Shown: in pieces, positions 12,901 to 22,983 of the stretch | How positions within the stretch are numbered: position 1 is the stretch's first letter | Layout: every line of letters starts with the position of its first letter | Source of the DNA: Voacanga thouarsii | Taxonomy: Eukaryota > Streptophyta > Magnoliopsida > Gentianales > Apocynaceae | Direction of reading: 5' to 3' | Length of the DNA stretch: 64,000 nt | Assembly (NCBI GenBank): GCA_026120185.1 | Contig: JANUWF010002342.1 | Location: forward strand, 4,159,001-4,223,000 | Notes under the pieces: generated by a model | The model's database searches: none | What the model was told of the DNA's origin: nothing | The model's input: the letters and a program-made list of their open reading frames with translations, nothing else | Translations under genes and position numbers: made by a program

Positions 12901-13467
12901 TTTATGCATTATATATACATATATATATAAATATATAATTACTATCAAAACTACTTAGTTTTTAATTTTTAGTTATTCTATTTTATCCCTCCTTATTGCC
13001 TAGACATTTTTTTTTTTAATTCGAAAAAAATTAGTATAACTTTTGAAATCCTTTTTTAAACAAATTTAATTTTGAGAATCCAATAAATGCAATTATTATT
13101 ATTTTTTGACCTTGTAATTCTTTGTTTCTAAGTTTATTACTCTTATAATTTATGATATGAACATAACCATATAAATATATATTTTAAAGATGAAATAGAT
13201 ATAACCAATTGGACATATTTCTTTTAAAATAATATATAATATCATTATTTGATTTGATACGTCATCTTTCTACTATAATTATTAGGCTCAATTTAGAGAT
13301 CCTTTCAATTCCAATGAATTTCATTTTAATTTATTAATTTTGAAGCTATTCCCAAATATAGCCCTAATATTTGTATATAAATATAAAATATAAAGGTATT
13401 GTTTAAATAGAATGATTGAATTTCACTTTAAACAAATGTTAGTCAATAGGCATAATCTACCAAATAA
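9923..13467. other. Non-coding 5' region of the CACTA element
   Basis: About 3.5 kb with no protein match that I recognise. It is AT-rich with many poly-A runs. Small repeats are visible: a threefold ttcgaactgaag-type unit at about 12289-12350, and aaaacagaggg plus acataaatgg words near 11945 and again near 12107. A comparatively GC-rich stretch at 12530-12720 lies where a transposase promoter or first exon could be, but nothing proves it. From 12720 to 13467 the sequence is very AT-rich with long T runs. Confidence 0.5.
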
Positions 13468-16012
13468 TTTTGGGTTGTTATATAGAGGTTATACTAGATT
13501 ATATAGAAAAATATATCTAATTACTTTCAAATTTGTTCACGATAATTTTGTTAGCGATTTCAAAAAATCTAACGATTGAATCTTTAATTTGATATGCTTT
13601 TCTTTATAAATGCGTTAGGTTTTGGGCCATTATATAGAGATTATGTTAGATTATGTGAGAAATATATCTGATTATTTTCTAATTTGATCATAATACTTTT
13701 TTTTTTTAACAATTTTAACAAATCTAAAGGTTGGATCGTTAATTTGATATGCCTATCTTTAAAATTGCATTAGGTATTGGACAGCTGGATTATGTGGAAA
13801 AATATATCTAATTACTTTTAAATTTGGTCATAATACTTTTTTTAAAAATAATTTTAACAAATCTAACAGTTGAAGTTTTAATTTGATATGTTTATCTTTA
13901 TAAATGCGATATGTTGTAGGCCATTATATAGAGATTATGCTAGATTAGGTGACAAAATATATCTAATTATATTCAAATTTGGTCACAAAATTTTTCTTAA
14001 TAATTTTAACAAATTTAACGGTTGGATCATAAATTTGACATGCTTATATTTACGAATGAGTTAGGTTATTGGCCGTTATATAGAGATTATGCTAGATTGT
14101 ATACCTAAATATATCCGATTACCTTCAAATTTGGCCACAATACTTTGTTTAGTACTTTTAACAAGTCTAATGGTGGGATCATCAATTTGACGTGCTTATC
14201 TTTATGAACGAGTTAGGTTTTAGGTCGTTATATAGAGATTATGCTAGATTGTTTAGCTAAATAAATCCGATTACATTCAAATTTGGTTAAAATACTTTTT
14301 TTACTGATTTTAAAAATTCTAACGGTTGGATCATAAATTTGACGTGCTTATATTTATGAACGAGTTAAGTTATTGGCCGTTATATAGAGATTATTCTAGA
14401 TCATGTAGCTAAATATATCCGATTACCTTTAAATTTTGTCACAATATGTTTTTTAGTAATATTAACAAATATAATGGTTGGATCAAAAATTTGACATGCT
14501 TATATTTACAAACGAGTTAGGTTATTGGTCGTTATATAGAAATTATACTAGATTGTGTACCTAAATATATCTGATTATCTTGAAATTTAGTCACAATACT
14601 TTGTTAAGTACTTTTAACAAATCTAACGGTTAGATCGTCAATTTGACGTGCTTATCTTTATGAACGAGTTAGGTTTTAGGTCGTTATATAGAGATTATGC
14701 TAGATTGTTTAGCTAAATAAATCCGATTACATTCAAATTTGGTTAAAATACTTTTTTTACTGATTTTAAAAATTCTAACGGTTGGATCATAAATTTGACG
14801 TGCTTATATTTATGAACGAGTTAAGTTATTGGCCGTTATATAGAGATTATTCTAGATCATGTAGCTAAATATATCCGATTACCTTTAAATTTTGTCACAA
14901 TATGTTTTTTAGTAATATTAACAAATATAATGGTTGGATAAAAAATTTGACATGCTTATATTTACAAACGAGTTAGGTTATTGGTCGTTATATAGAAATT
15001 ATACTAGATTGTGTACCTAAATATATCTGATTATCTTGAAATTTAGTCACAATACTTTGTTAAGTACTTTTAACAAATCTAACGGTTAGATCGTCAATTT
15101 GACGTGCTTATCTTTATGAACGAGTTAGGTTTTAGGTCGTTATATAGAGATTATGCTAGATTGTTTAGCTAAATAAATCCGATTACCTTCAAATTTGGTT
15201 AAAATATTTTTTTTACTGATTTTAAAAAATCTAATGGTGACGTGTTTATATTTATGAACGAGTTAGTTTATTAGCCATTATATAGAGATTATACTAGATC
15301 ATGTAGCTAAATATATCCAATTACCTTCAAATTTGATCAAAATACTTTCCTTAGTAGTTTTAACAAATTTAACGGTTAGATCATAAAATTGACATACTTA
15401 TATTTACAAACGAGTTAGGTTATTGGCCGTTATATAGAGATTATACTAGATTGTGTACCTAAATATATCCGATTACCTTCAAATTTGGTTACAATACTTT
15501 GTTTAGTACTTTTAACAAATCTAACGATTGGATCGTCAATTTGTTGTACTTATCTTTATGAACGAGTTAGGTTTTAGGTCGTTATATAGAGATTATGCTA
15601 GATTGTTTAGCTAAATAAATTTGATTACCTTCAAATTTGGTCACAATACTTTATTTAGTAATTTTAACAAATTTAACGATTGGATCATAAATTTGGCGTG
15701 CTTATATTTATGAACGAGTTAGGTTACTGGACGTTATATAGAGATTATGCTAGATCGTGTACCTAAATATATTCGATTACCTTCAAATTTGGTTACAATA
15801 CTTTTTTTAGTAATTTTAACAAATCTAACGGTTGGATCGTAAATTTGACGTGCTTATATTTATGAACGAGTTAGGTTTTTGGCCGTTATATAGATATTAT
15901 AGTAGATTGTGTACCTAAATATATCCAATTATCTTGAAAATTTGGTCACAATACTTTGTTTAGTACTTTTAACAAATCTAATGGTTGGATCATCAGTTTA
16001 ACGTGCTTATCT
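13468..16012. repeat. Tandem array, about 152-bp unit, about 16-17 copies
   Basis: Each unit carries the ordered words cgttatatagagattatgct, ctaaatatatccgattacct, aatttggtcacaatact, ttttaacaaatctaacggtt, ggatcataaatttgacgtgc and atttatgaacgagttagg. The ttatatagagattat word recurs at about 13478, 13634, 13923, 14076, 14227, 14379, 14530, 14682, 14834, 14986, 15137, 15277, 15429, 15580, 15733 and 15885, mostly 151-153 bases apart. Leftmost units are the most diverged. The array sits inside the CACTA element between the coding part and the subterminal repeats, as variable tandem blocks often do in this superfamily. Confidence 0.93.
14221..15132. repeat. Higher-order 456-bp duplication (3 units x 2) in the array
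   Basis: 14221-14676 and 14677-15132 match base for base except for one difference that I can find (gatcaaaaat against gataaaaaat). The same phase begins a third time at 15133 but is more diverged. Three 152-bp units make one 456-bp block, so a trimer was duplicated much more recently than the monomers arose. Confidence 0.92.
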
Positions 16013-16019
16013 TCAACAA

Positions 16020-16680
16020 ATCTATTTTTCTTCTACTTAAACTTCTACCCATGTCTGTTGGTAGAACATCGACAGGGAAAAAATATTCCTCTTCCTTTTG
16101 CCAATAGATTTCTATCAGACATAGTTACCAACCATGCATATTTAATTGGTAATCAATTGGTAAATATTTTCCTATATGCTTACCAACATATTACCAACAA
16201 TTACCAACACAAATATTAACAACTAAATACGCACCGTTGGTAATTCAGTTTGCAGTTTGTTAGAGATTGATTTACTATATTTCCAACAAATATGCTGGTT
16301 GCTAATGTTGTTGCTAAAAAATAAGCCATCATATTACCAACTATATTACCAACTGCATTAGCTACCAACTACCCACTTCTGTTGGTATTCCGTTGGTACA
16401 TTGGCGGGAACAACATTCCCTTCCTATTACCAACAGATTACTATCTAGCACAGTTACCAACCACTTATATTTTGTTAGTAATCGGTTGGTAAATATCTTC
16501 CCACCCGTTTACCAATACATTACCAACCGACTACCAACAGCAAAATCACCAACATAATACACACAGCTGCTAATTTGTTGGTAAGTAACTGAAATGCAAC
16601 ACATTCCACATTTGTTGGGAATCTGTTGGTAATTACCAACCGAACTTAGTTTGTTGGGAATGGTTTGTTGGTAATCAGCC
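16020..16680. repeat. CACTA subterminal repeats (TTACCAAC / GTTGGTAA)
   Basis: About twenty copies of ttaccaac, its complement gttggtaa or one-base variants occur in 660 bases in both orientations, some nearly back to back (for example ggtaattaccaacc at about 16630). Dense short subterminal motifs are where the TNPA-type protein of En/Spm elements binds. The motif density drops sharply on both sides. Confidence 0.85.
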
Positions 16681-16694
16681 TTTTTCTAGTAGTA
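16681..16694 (-). repeat. CACTA terminal inverted repeat (5' end of the element)
   Basis: The plus strand reads tttttctagtagta. The complement, TACTACTAGAAAAA, differs from the common plant terminus CACTACTAGAAAAA only at the first base. It directly follows the subterminal repeats and precedes LINE-like sequence, so it fixes the right boundary. Confidence 0.78.
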
Positions 16695-16699
16695 TATGT

Positions 16700-17931
16700 T
16701 TCGGAATAATAGCCCATTTTTCTTTCTCACGCGAATGCGCTAGAGTAAAATTCTTATCATCATATGCATCAATAGTGTCTTCAACTAAGTCAACATATAA
16801 GTTAGAAACATTTGTATTTCTCTCAAGAATCCTTACTGTGTGTTTATGAAGCAGGTTGTTCTCCTTGAAAACTCTTCACCTCTTCAAATAGAGTTTTCAC
16901 TGAATTTCTAATTCAAGATCATGACGAATCTGATCAGTTATTGATGAAGTATAAAGATAATACTTTTTGGTCTCCTTTGTAGGTGGCATTCTTGTTGCAA
17001 TATCGTCCACAATTGGATGAAGAATTGGTGCAACATCACATACCTTATTGAGCAAGTCAATCTAATCTCTGTTGAATATATTGTGCTCCCTAGATTTGGC
17101 AACTTTTACAATTTGTGTTAGCCAGTTGATCATCTTCCATTGTTGAATCAGCCAAGGCTGATTCTAGATGATGAGAGAAATTTTCCTGTGTTTTGTTATA
17201 TCCATCTAAATGCGAAACCTGATGTTTATCAGCCCTCTAACTGTATCTTTTAAACCTTGCTATTTAGCATGATCATTGAAAAAAATTATAACAAAATTTT
17301 CTAAAACATAATTAGTAGCCTAGTCCAAATTGACATGTCCTAAGTTGATCTCTTGAGATTGCAGCGCTCCAACCTTTGAAGTGCTGTTTTAGCTATCCTC
17401 TATTCGGCTCATCAGATGCCCATCTTTAGATTTTACCTAGAAATTGTTTGACTAATTTTCTACCGCTATTGAACTAACAAGTTCCCAAAAAGCCTTTTGT
17501 TGTTTGGTATCATGATTGGAGTTGCAAGAGTTGTACTGATCATCCTGCTGTTATACATCCTGAACACACCGACCTTGATTTTTTTTTTCTATTAGGATGA
17601 AACTTGCTCTGTACTTGGGGCTTCTGTTTCTTTCTGTTATGCTGTGATGATTAAGAGGATGTGTCATTGTTCACCTAAGCAGGGCTCTTTCAGGACTTCA
17701 TTCTTTTTACGGGTCTAACAAGCCATAGTGTCCAGTTTGGAAATGGCTCCTCTCCAGTATTTATGAAATTGAAAATCTTATAATATTTTAACTGTATTAA
17801 GACACATCATTTAATAATAATTTACTCATACGATTCTATTTTTTCACTATGAAAGTTCTACTTTGGTAATTATCCTTCAGTTGAAATCATGTTCTAATAT
17901 TAACCATAAAAAAGAATGTCAATGTGGTATA
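16700..17931 (-). pseudogene. Decayed LINE ORF1, C-terminal part
   Basis: On the minus strand a mostly readable frame runs through this interval with several stops and shifts. Near 16980-17060 it reads CDVAPILHPIVDDIATRMPP, which I do not recognise. Near 17590-17640 it has a basic KKQKPQVQSKFHPN word of the kind that follows the zinc knuckle in plant LINE ORF1 proteins. It continues the ORF1 recognised at 18732-19559, from which it is separated by a MITE. The C-terminal half could instead be another captured sequence, and the assignment here is weaker than for the N-terminal half. Confidence 0.45.
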
Positions 17932-17941
17932 TTTTTAAATA

Positions 17942-18721
17942 GGGCAAAATACGCTACGTTTAAATTTTTATAAATTTTGATTTTCACTCCTCGAACTTTA
18001 AAATATATTATTTTTGCCCTTGAACATTTGAAACACCTAAAAAATAGTCCTTCTATCAATGTGTTCATGTCAATTCATCATAAGCTCCTATATGACATAT
18101 TTTATAAGTATTTTCTTCCACTCATAACCCTCACAATGTAGCGCTAAAATTTTCTAATTCTTACAAAGTACTTCTGTATATGACAGAAAAAAACCATTGC
18201 GAGTTGCGCGTCTTTCATTTCTCCTTTCACATCTTTTTTTTTTCGGTAATTTACTTTTCCTTTCAAATCTATTATTTCTTTTTGTAGAAATACCAAGATA
18301 CTATCCATTAAGAATTGAATCTAGTTTCTTTTTTTTCTGCGTCATTATGTTTGGGTTTTCTTATTAAAGGGTAAAGTCTGTAATTTTTTTTGTATTGTTA
18401 GACTCGAAGAAGTGCAAAAGAGTAATTCTAAAATTATTAAGTCACATAAAAGGCATAAAGTCAAATCTTGAAATTGTTGTTGAAAGAATGAAGAAGTTTG
18501 AAAGGAATATAACGAGATTAATTTGAAGAATAACATTTTAAAAGCAAAAAATGGGGGATTGAGATTTAAAATCTGATGATTTTGTATTGTATTTAGACTT
18601 TTATTATTGGAAGGTTTACTTTTTAGTGTTTCAAATGTTCGAGTGCTAAAATCATATATTTTAAAATTCAAAGAATTCATCAAAATTTAAGAAAATTTAA
18701 GACAGCTTGGCATATTTTGCT
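17942..18721. mobile_element. MITE with about 95-bp terminal inverted repeats (Mutator-like)
   Basis: The left end (ggcaaaatacg... to ...gaacatttgaaacac, 17943-18036) and the complement of the right end (gcaaaatatgc... to ...gaacatttgaaacac, 18618-18720) match with scattered changes over about 95-100 bases. The element is flanked by a 9-10 bp duplication, tttttaaata, at 17932-17941 and 18722-18731. Length 0.78 kb, long terminal repeats, a 9-10 bp target duplication and no transposase fit a non-autonomous Mutator-like element. It interrupts the LINE ORF1. Confidence 0.85.
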
Positions 18722-18731
18722 TTTTTAAATA

Positions 18732-19559
18732 AACACTGGACGATCTCCACTATTATTATGACTGAAGACGAGCTTTGCCTGTCTCATTGTGCTTTAGTTT
18801 GTGAAGGCAACATATTCTTCCCTTGACCAGAATTGGTTGATTTCCCATTACAACTTGTGACTTTATGTCCAAGATGATGACACAGGGAGCAATAGTCTAG
18901 CACTCATTCATGCGTCTAATAGGTTGAAAGAACCTATCTACCTCAAATCTCATCTAGATGCAGCTTGTTAATGGCTTCAACAAATCTCTACAAACACATT
19001 TGCAAGACAACGGTGTGTCATTTAGCTATGGCTTCATCAATCTTGATAGGATAGCTAACGGTAGAAGCAATTGAGACGAGTATGGGTTTCCAAAAAAAAA
19101 AAAAAAATGTAATGGGAGATTATTTAAGGTGATCCATACTAGGACGATTGAAGGATATTTAGAAACCATAAAATTTGGTGTTCATTTCAAAATACTCATG
19201 GGCAATTCATAAAGAAAACTAGCAATTTTTCATCCAAAGATAGCTATGATCCTCCTCCATAACCGGCTTAACAAGAATGTGTTTGTGGTGAAGTAGCATA
19301 ATAGTAACATTTCCCTACAAATAAATGGCCTTAAAATCTTTTCAAATTATGTCTAAAGATGATCGCCCATTGTTGAACTTTCCTACTAATGTAAATAAAA
19401 TAGTGGCAAAAAGATTTCAAAGAAGAACAAAATCAGTCCCTTTTGCAAACAGAAACTCATTTGATATCTTATGAAGATGAAGAAGAAGAAGAGCCATCAA
19501 AGAAGGAAGCAAAGAAACGTTGCCCTGATCTAATGTTCAACTACTTAGGGGATGCTGCT
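18732..19559 (-). pseudogene. Decayed LINE ORF1, N-terminal DUF4283 domain and CCHC zinc knuckle
   Basis: Reading the minus strand downward from 19559, the DUF4283 region is seen as HHKHILVKPVMEEDHSYLWM at about 19210-19290. It is followed by PILVSIASTVSYPIKIDEAI at about 19030-19090 and INKLHLDEI. The zinc knuckle YCSLCHHLGHKVTSC keeps all four ligands (C-x2-C-x4-H-x4-C) at about 18840-18890. Several stops and frame changes break it. This is the RNA-binding ORF1 protein of plant L1-type LINEs. The LARD cuts in at 19560, near where the ORF would begin. Confidence 0.75.
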
Positions 19560-21192
19560 TGTTAAGCGTGAAAATATCATATTTTTATAGCTCTTTTATA
19601 TGACGTTATGCATTCCTTTGTGTGATTATAGATGGTTTTTACTTATTTTGTGTGTTTATATGTTTAGGTCACTTCAGTGAAAATTGAGTGAAATAAGGGC
19701 TAAAACAATGTATTTTCACATAAGGATGATTGCCAAATGATCGATGAAGCCTTAGAATGTAATTTGAACAAGTTTAAAATGTATTTCAATGTATCTTCAA
19801 GGGATAATGCATGACCATATATCAAAATGTACTAAACAAAGCAAAAATAGAGTTCTAGGGGCCATGCACAAAATTTGGCATGGCCATGCCGCATGCCGTG
19901 CCAAACAGAGGAGATTGACAACGTTTTTTACCTTACACAACTTACTGACCATGCAAGGCAAAAATTTTAGAAATCTGCAAACTACACGGCAGCATAACTA
20001 GCCCTGCTAGTTTAAAGCAAATTTCCCAGGCTGTACGGCCGCATGCACGACCATGTAATAGCTCGTGCAACATTCTAATAGCTATTGAAAACTCCTAAAT
20101 TGATTTGAGGAAGGTGGAGAAGCTTTATATAAAGACCTTGGACGATAGAAAACACAATCAATTATAATTCTACATAATTCTTTTATTTTTTGGAGGTAAG
20201 GCATCTAAGGAGAAGATCAAGCAGGAGAAGGAAGTTCAAAAACAAGAGGAACTCGAGAGTATGGGCGAACAAATTTTATCTTTCAAACTTTCTCTTATTT
20301 CCATCTCGTTTCCAATGTTTTATGTTCTTATGTTTTTTTTTTTTATTCAAACAATTAGAATTCTTTCTATATTTTTAGATTATATTTTGAGTATTGATTT
20401 TGAGACTTTGAGATTGTTCTAACAAAGATTCTATCTTTGATGTTGTTAAGATTAATTATCTCTTGAGTATTATGTAATTCTGGCTTTCTTTTCTATCAAT
20501 TATGTTAAGTACTTTTATGTTTGGCACCATGTATTTGATTAGCATGATTGAACTAGCTATGATAATTGATCTTTTGATTGAATTGCATAAGTAGCATCTA
20601 TTAATTTAACTAAGTTTGTAGTTGATGGCTTGATTAGGTTAATAGGGAATTGTATGATTTAATGTGCATGCAATTGAAATTTATTGTTATATGTAACTTA
20701 ACATTAGTGATGCCTTTATGAGTTTATCAATTTAATTTTATATCTAAGACATGATTAATCTAATAGTACACTTAGTCATTAGTTAATTAAGTTGGCTTAG
20801 GTTAAGAATTGAATTAGGGATTAATTTATAGCACTTAGCTGAATTAATCTAATTTGGTAAGGATAAAACTTTGCACCACTTATTGGAATTCTAAAACCAT
20901 TTGCCACAATATAATCAAGTCTATGATAAGTTTTTTAATTTGATCTTAATACATATTCCTAAGAACCTGATAGTTTCCTATTTGGTCTTGGATTTGTACC
21001 TTATTAACAAGAAGATTTTATACGAGTGAAGAAGATAGTTTATCTTATAGAGTGTATTTCTCTTGTTTCTTAATAGATCGACACCATATTGCTACTATAC
21101 TATATATTTAGAAGGTAGGGTTTTAAATTTATTGGTGTATGATGACTGCATTTAAATAACTCATATTTTGTACGTCTAAAACTCCCACAACA
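19560..21192 (+). repeat. LARD 5' LTR
   Basis: It starts TGTTAAGCGTGAAAAT and ends cccacaaca. It matches 22984-26566 throughout, apart from the insertion there. A TATA box (tttatataaag) lies at about 20123. The following bases are the primer site, proving that this is the 5' copy. Confidence 0.88.
20123..20133 (+). promoter_or_regulatory. TATA box in the LARD 5' LTR
   Basis: tttatataaag precedes gaccttgga. The same place in the 3' LTR reads tctacatgaag, so that copy has lost the box. Confidence 0.45.
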
Positions 21193-21197
21193 AATTT

Positions 21198-21215
21198 TGG
21201 CGACATTGCCTGGGA
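21198..21215 (+). promoter_or_regulatory. Primer binding site, tRNA-Asp type
   Basis: tggcgacattgcctggga lies 6 bases after the LTR. It differs at three positions from the tggcgccgttgccgggga used by Athila/Tat gypsy elements and complementary to the 3' end of plant tRNA-Asp. Confidence 0.82.
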
Positions 21216-22983
21216 ACTTTATCTTCTTTTCTTCATCTTTGAATGATTCTTGTGATAGTTAACCTTGTTAAGTTCTTGTGGCATCAAAAATTTTCTTTTA
21301 ACTTTTGTTTTTGTTTTTGTTTTTTGTTTTTGTTTTGTTTTGTTTTTTTTTTTTTTTAAGGTTGTCTCATTTCAGTGTATGCATCTTGAGAGTGGATATC
21401 AAACAAAAGGTAAACAATTCACAACTAAAGGAAATAAGGATTAGTGAACAATTAACTCGAGGTACTTCAACCCAAACTTAAATTTTTTGAAGTGTGTGAA
21501 CCAAAAAGAGCTCAAATAGGTAGTATATTGGATGGTGTAGCCACGTTGAACTAACGACGTTAACCAATAGCACTTATTGGGAGGTAACTCAAGGGAGTCT
21601 TTCTCTCATTATTTTTTATGCCTTTTTCTCTAAGTGTTTTTGGCCTTTTGTGTGTTTTTGGTTCAGGTCTTCTTGTATGTGTATTTTTGCGTTTGTTTTG
21701 CAAGGGAAATTATTGCTCACTAGCCATAAAACACTAAAGAATGGAAAAGTTTTCAAAATTTACAAGTGGTGCACATAATTTTTTTGAAAACCATACCCAA
21801 CAATAATACACAATTTGTGGCATGAATGTGCTTTATATTGTGCCACTTGCAAAACCATGAATCTTTGTTGAACTTACCTCTATTAAAATTTCAAAGTGTG
21901 TAATTGTGCAAGGCCACAAAAAATTTCTTGCAAAATGCAGCACTCATGTGTCGTATCTCGTGCAACTCTTGGATTGTTCTTTTTAAAACAAAACTACACG
22001 GTTCTTTCTCTTTGCTCTTTCAATTTCCTACAAAATTTTTCAAACTCTAACCTTTTGAGCATTAGATTTCAATCAATTCAACAATCCCACCAACTTTTCA
22101 CTAAGGTTTCATCACATTAACACCCACACATCCAAGTTTGCATCTCTAAATTTCTTTCCTCTTTCAAAAATCAGCAAAGATAACAGCATTTTGGGGGGTT
22201 CTTATGCATGAATTTCTCTATAATTTCAAGGTATTTTTGGTATGAATCAATCACTCATAAAGCTCCTTTCAAGTTGAGTAAAGATTATATAGATCAAAAC
22301 TTGGATTTTTGGCATTTTTCCTTCAATGATCAAATCTCTAATTTTGGTCAGAATTTTTGCCTTGTTCTACAATTTTCTAGGTGCATTATGATGGTTATAA
22401 CTTGCTTTTGACATGAGATTGAATGTAGAACTGGTTTACATAATTACTTGGAGTTTTGGTCTACTTTGTGGTTAATTTTTGTGGTTGTTGTTGGAAGAAC
22501 GATTTTGCTGAATTTTTTGGTTGAATTAGTTAAATTGGGCTATCACTATGCTTTGCATTTGGTGGCTGGTCTTGCTGGGGTCTGTTTGTAATTTTGGTCA
22601 TTCATATGTGATATTCTAAGCATTGTAACTGGCCAAACATGGCATAAATACTAAGCACGACATAAATACTAAGCACATATTGCTGAATTTTTTCATTCTT
22701 GATTAGAGCCTATCTTTTATGCTTCAATTGTTGAATATTCTTTACTTGAATATATGACTGGCATTGTTTATATGATTTTATCAAAGAAAAGAGTGAAGCA
22801 CATTGAATAGATATGAACTTGTCAAGCTAACTTCAAATGCCTTAATTGAAGAATTGTTGAGTTGTTTTTTATTGTGAAAAGAAAAGGATATTATCTCTAC
22901 CATACTTCTTCAAAGTTGGAAAAATTTTGTTTTGAAAAGCTATTTTGCCCAAGGATGTACAAAAAGTTAAGTGTATGAGTATT
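21216..22983 (+). other. LARD internal region, non-coding
   Basis: About 1.77 kb without a credible protein. A T-rich simple stretch (21303-21358, gtttttgtttttg type) lies near the left end. At about 21553-21600, acgttaaccaatagcactta followed by ttgggaggtaactcaa resembles the conserved non-coding word near the 3' side of Athila/Tat internal domains. The element therefore looks like a 5' primer region fused to a 3' region with the coding part lost. Confidence 0.6.

Larger units (their letters stand above)
6241..16694 (-). mobile_element. CACTA (En/Spm, CMC) DNA transposon, defective; left end not located
   Basis: The parts in minus-strand order are: a terminal repeat at 16694 (reading TACTACTAGAAAAAGG, one base off the plant CACTACTAGAAAAA type), subterminal TTACCAAC repeats, a 152-bp tandem array, about 3.5 kb of non-coding DNA, and a decayed TNP2 transposase. 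The two-sided termini needed to prove element limits are incomplete: no partner terminal repeat was found left of 6241, so the left limit given here is only the end of the coding remnant. The next 3 bases after the right end (tat) would be one copy of the 3-bp target duplication. Confidence 0.75.

Noticed and set aside
13468..16012. Regularly spaced repeats suggesting a CRISPR-like array
   Set aside because: The repeats are contiguous 152-bp units without unique spacers, in a plant transposon. This is a satellite-type array.
18345..18683. A 112-residue minus-strand frame
   Set aside because: It falls inside the MITE and runs into its terminal repeat, with low-complexity composition. There is no sign of a real gene.
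19789..20378. Small plus-strand frames with basic residues
   Set aside because: They lie in the LARD 5' LTR and are not preserved in the 3' LTR.
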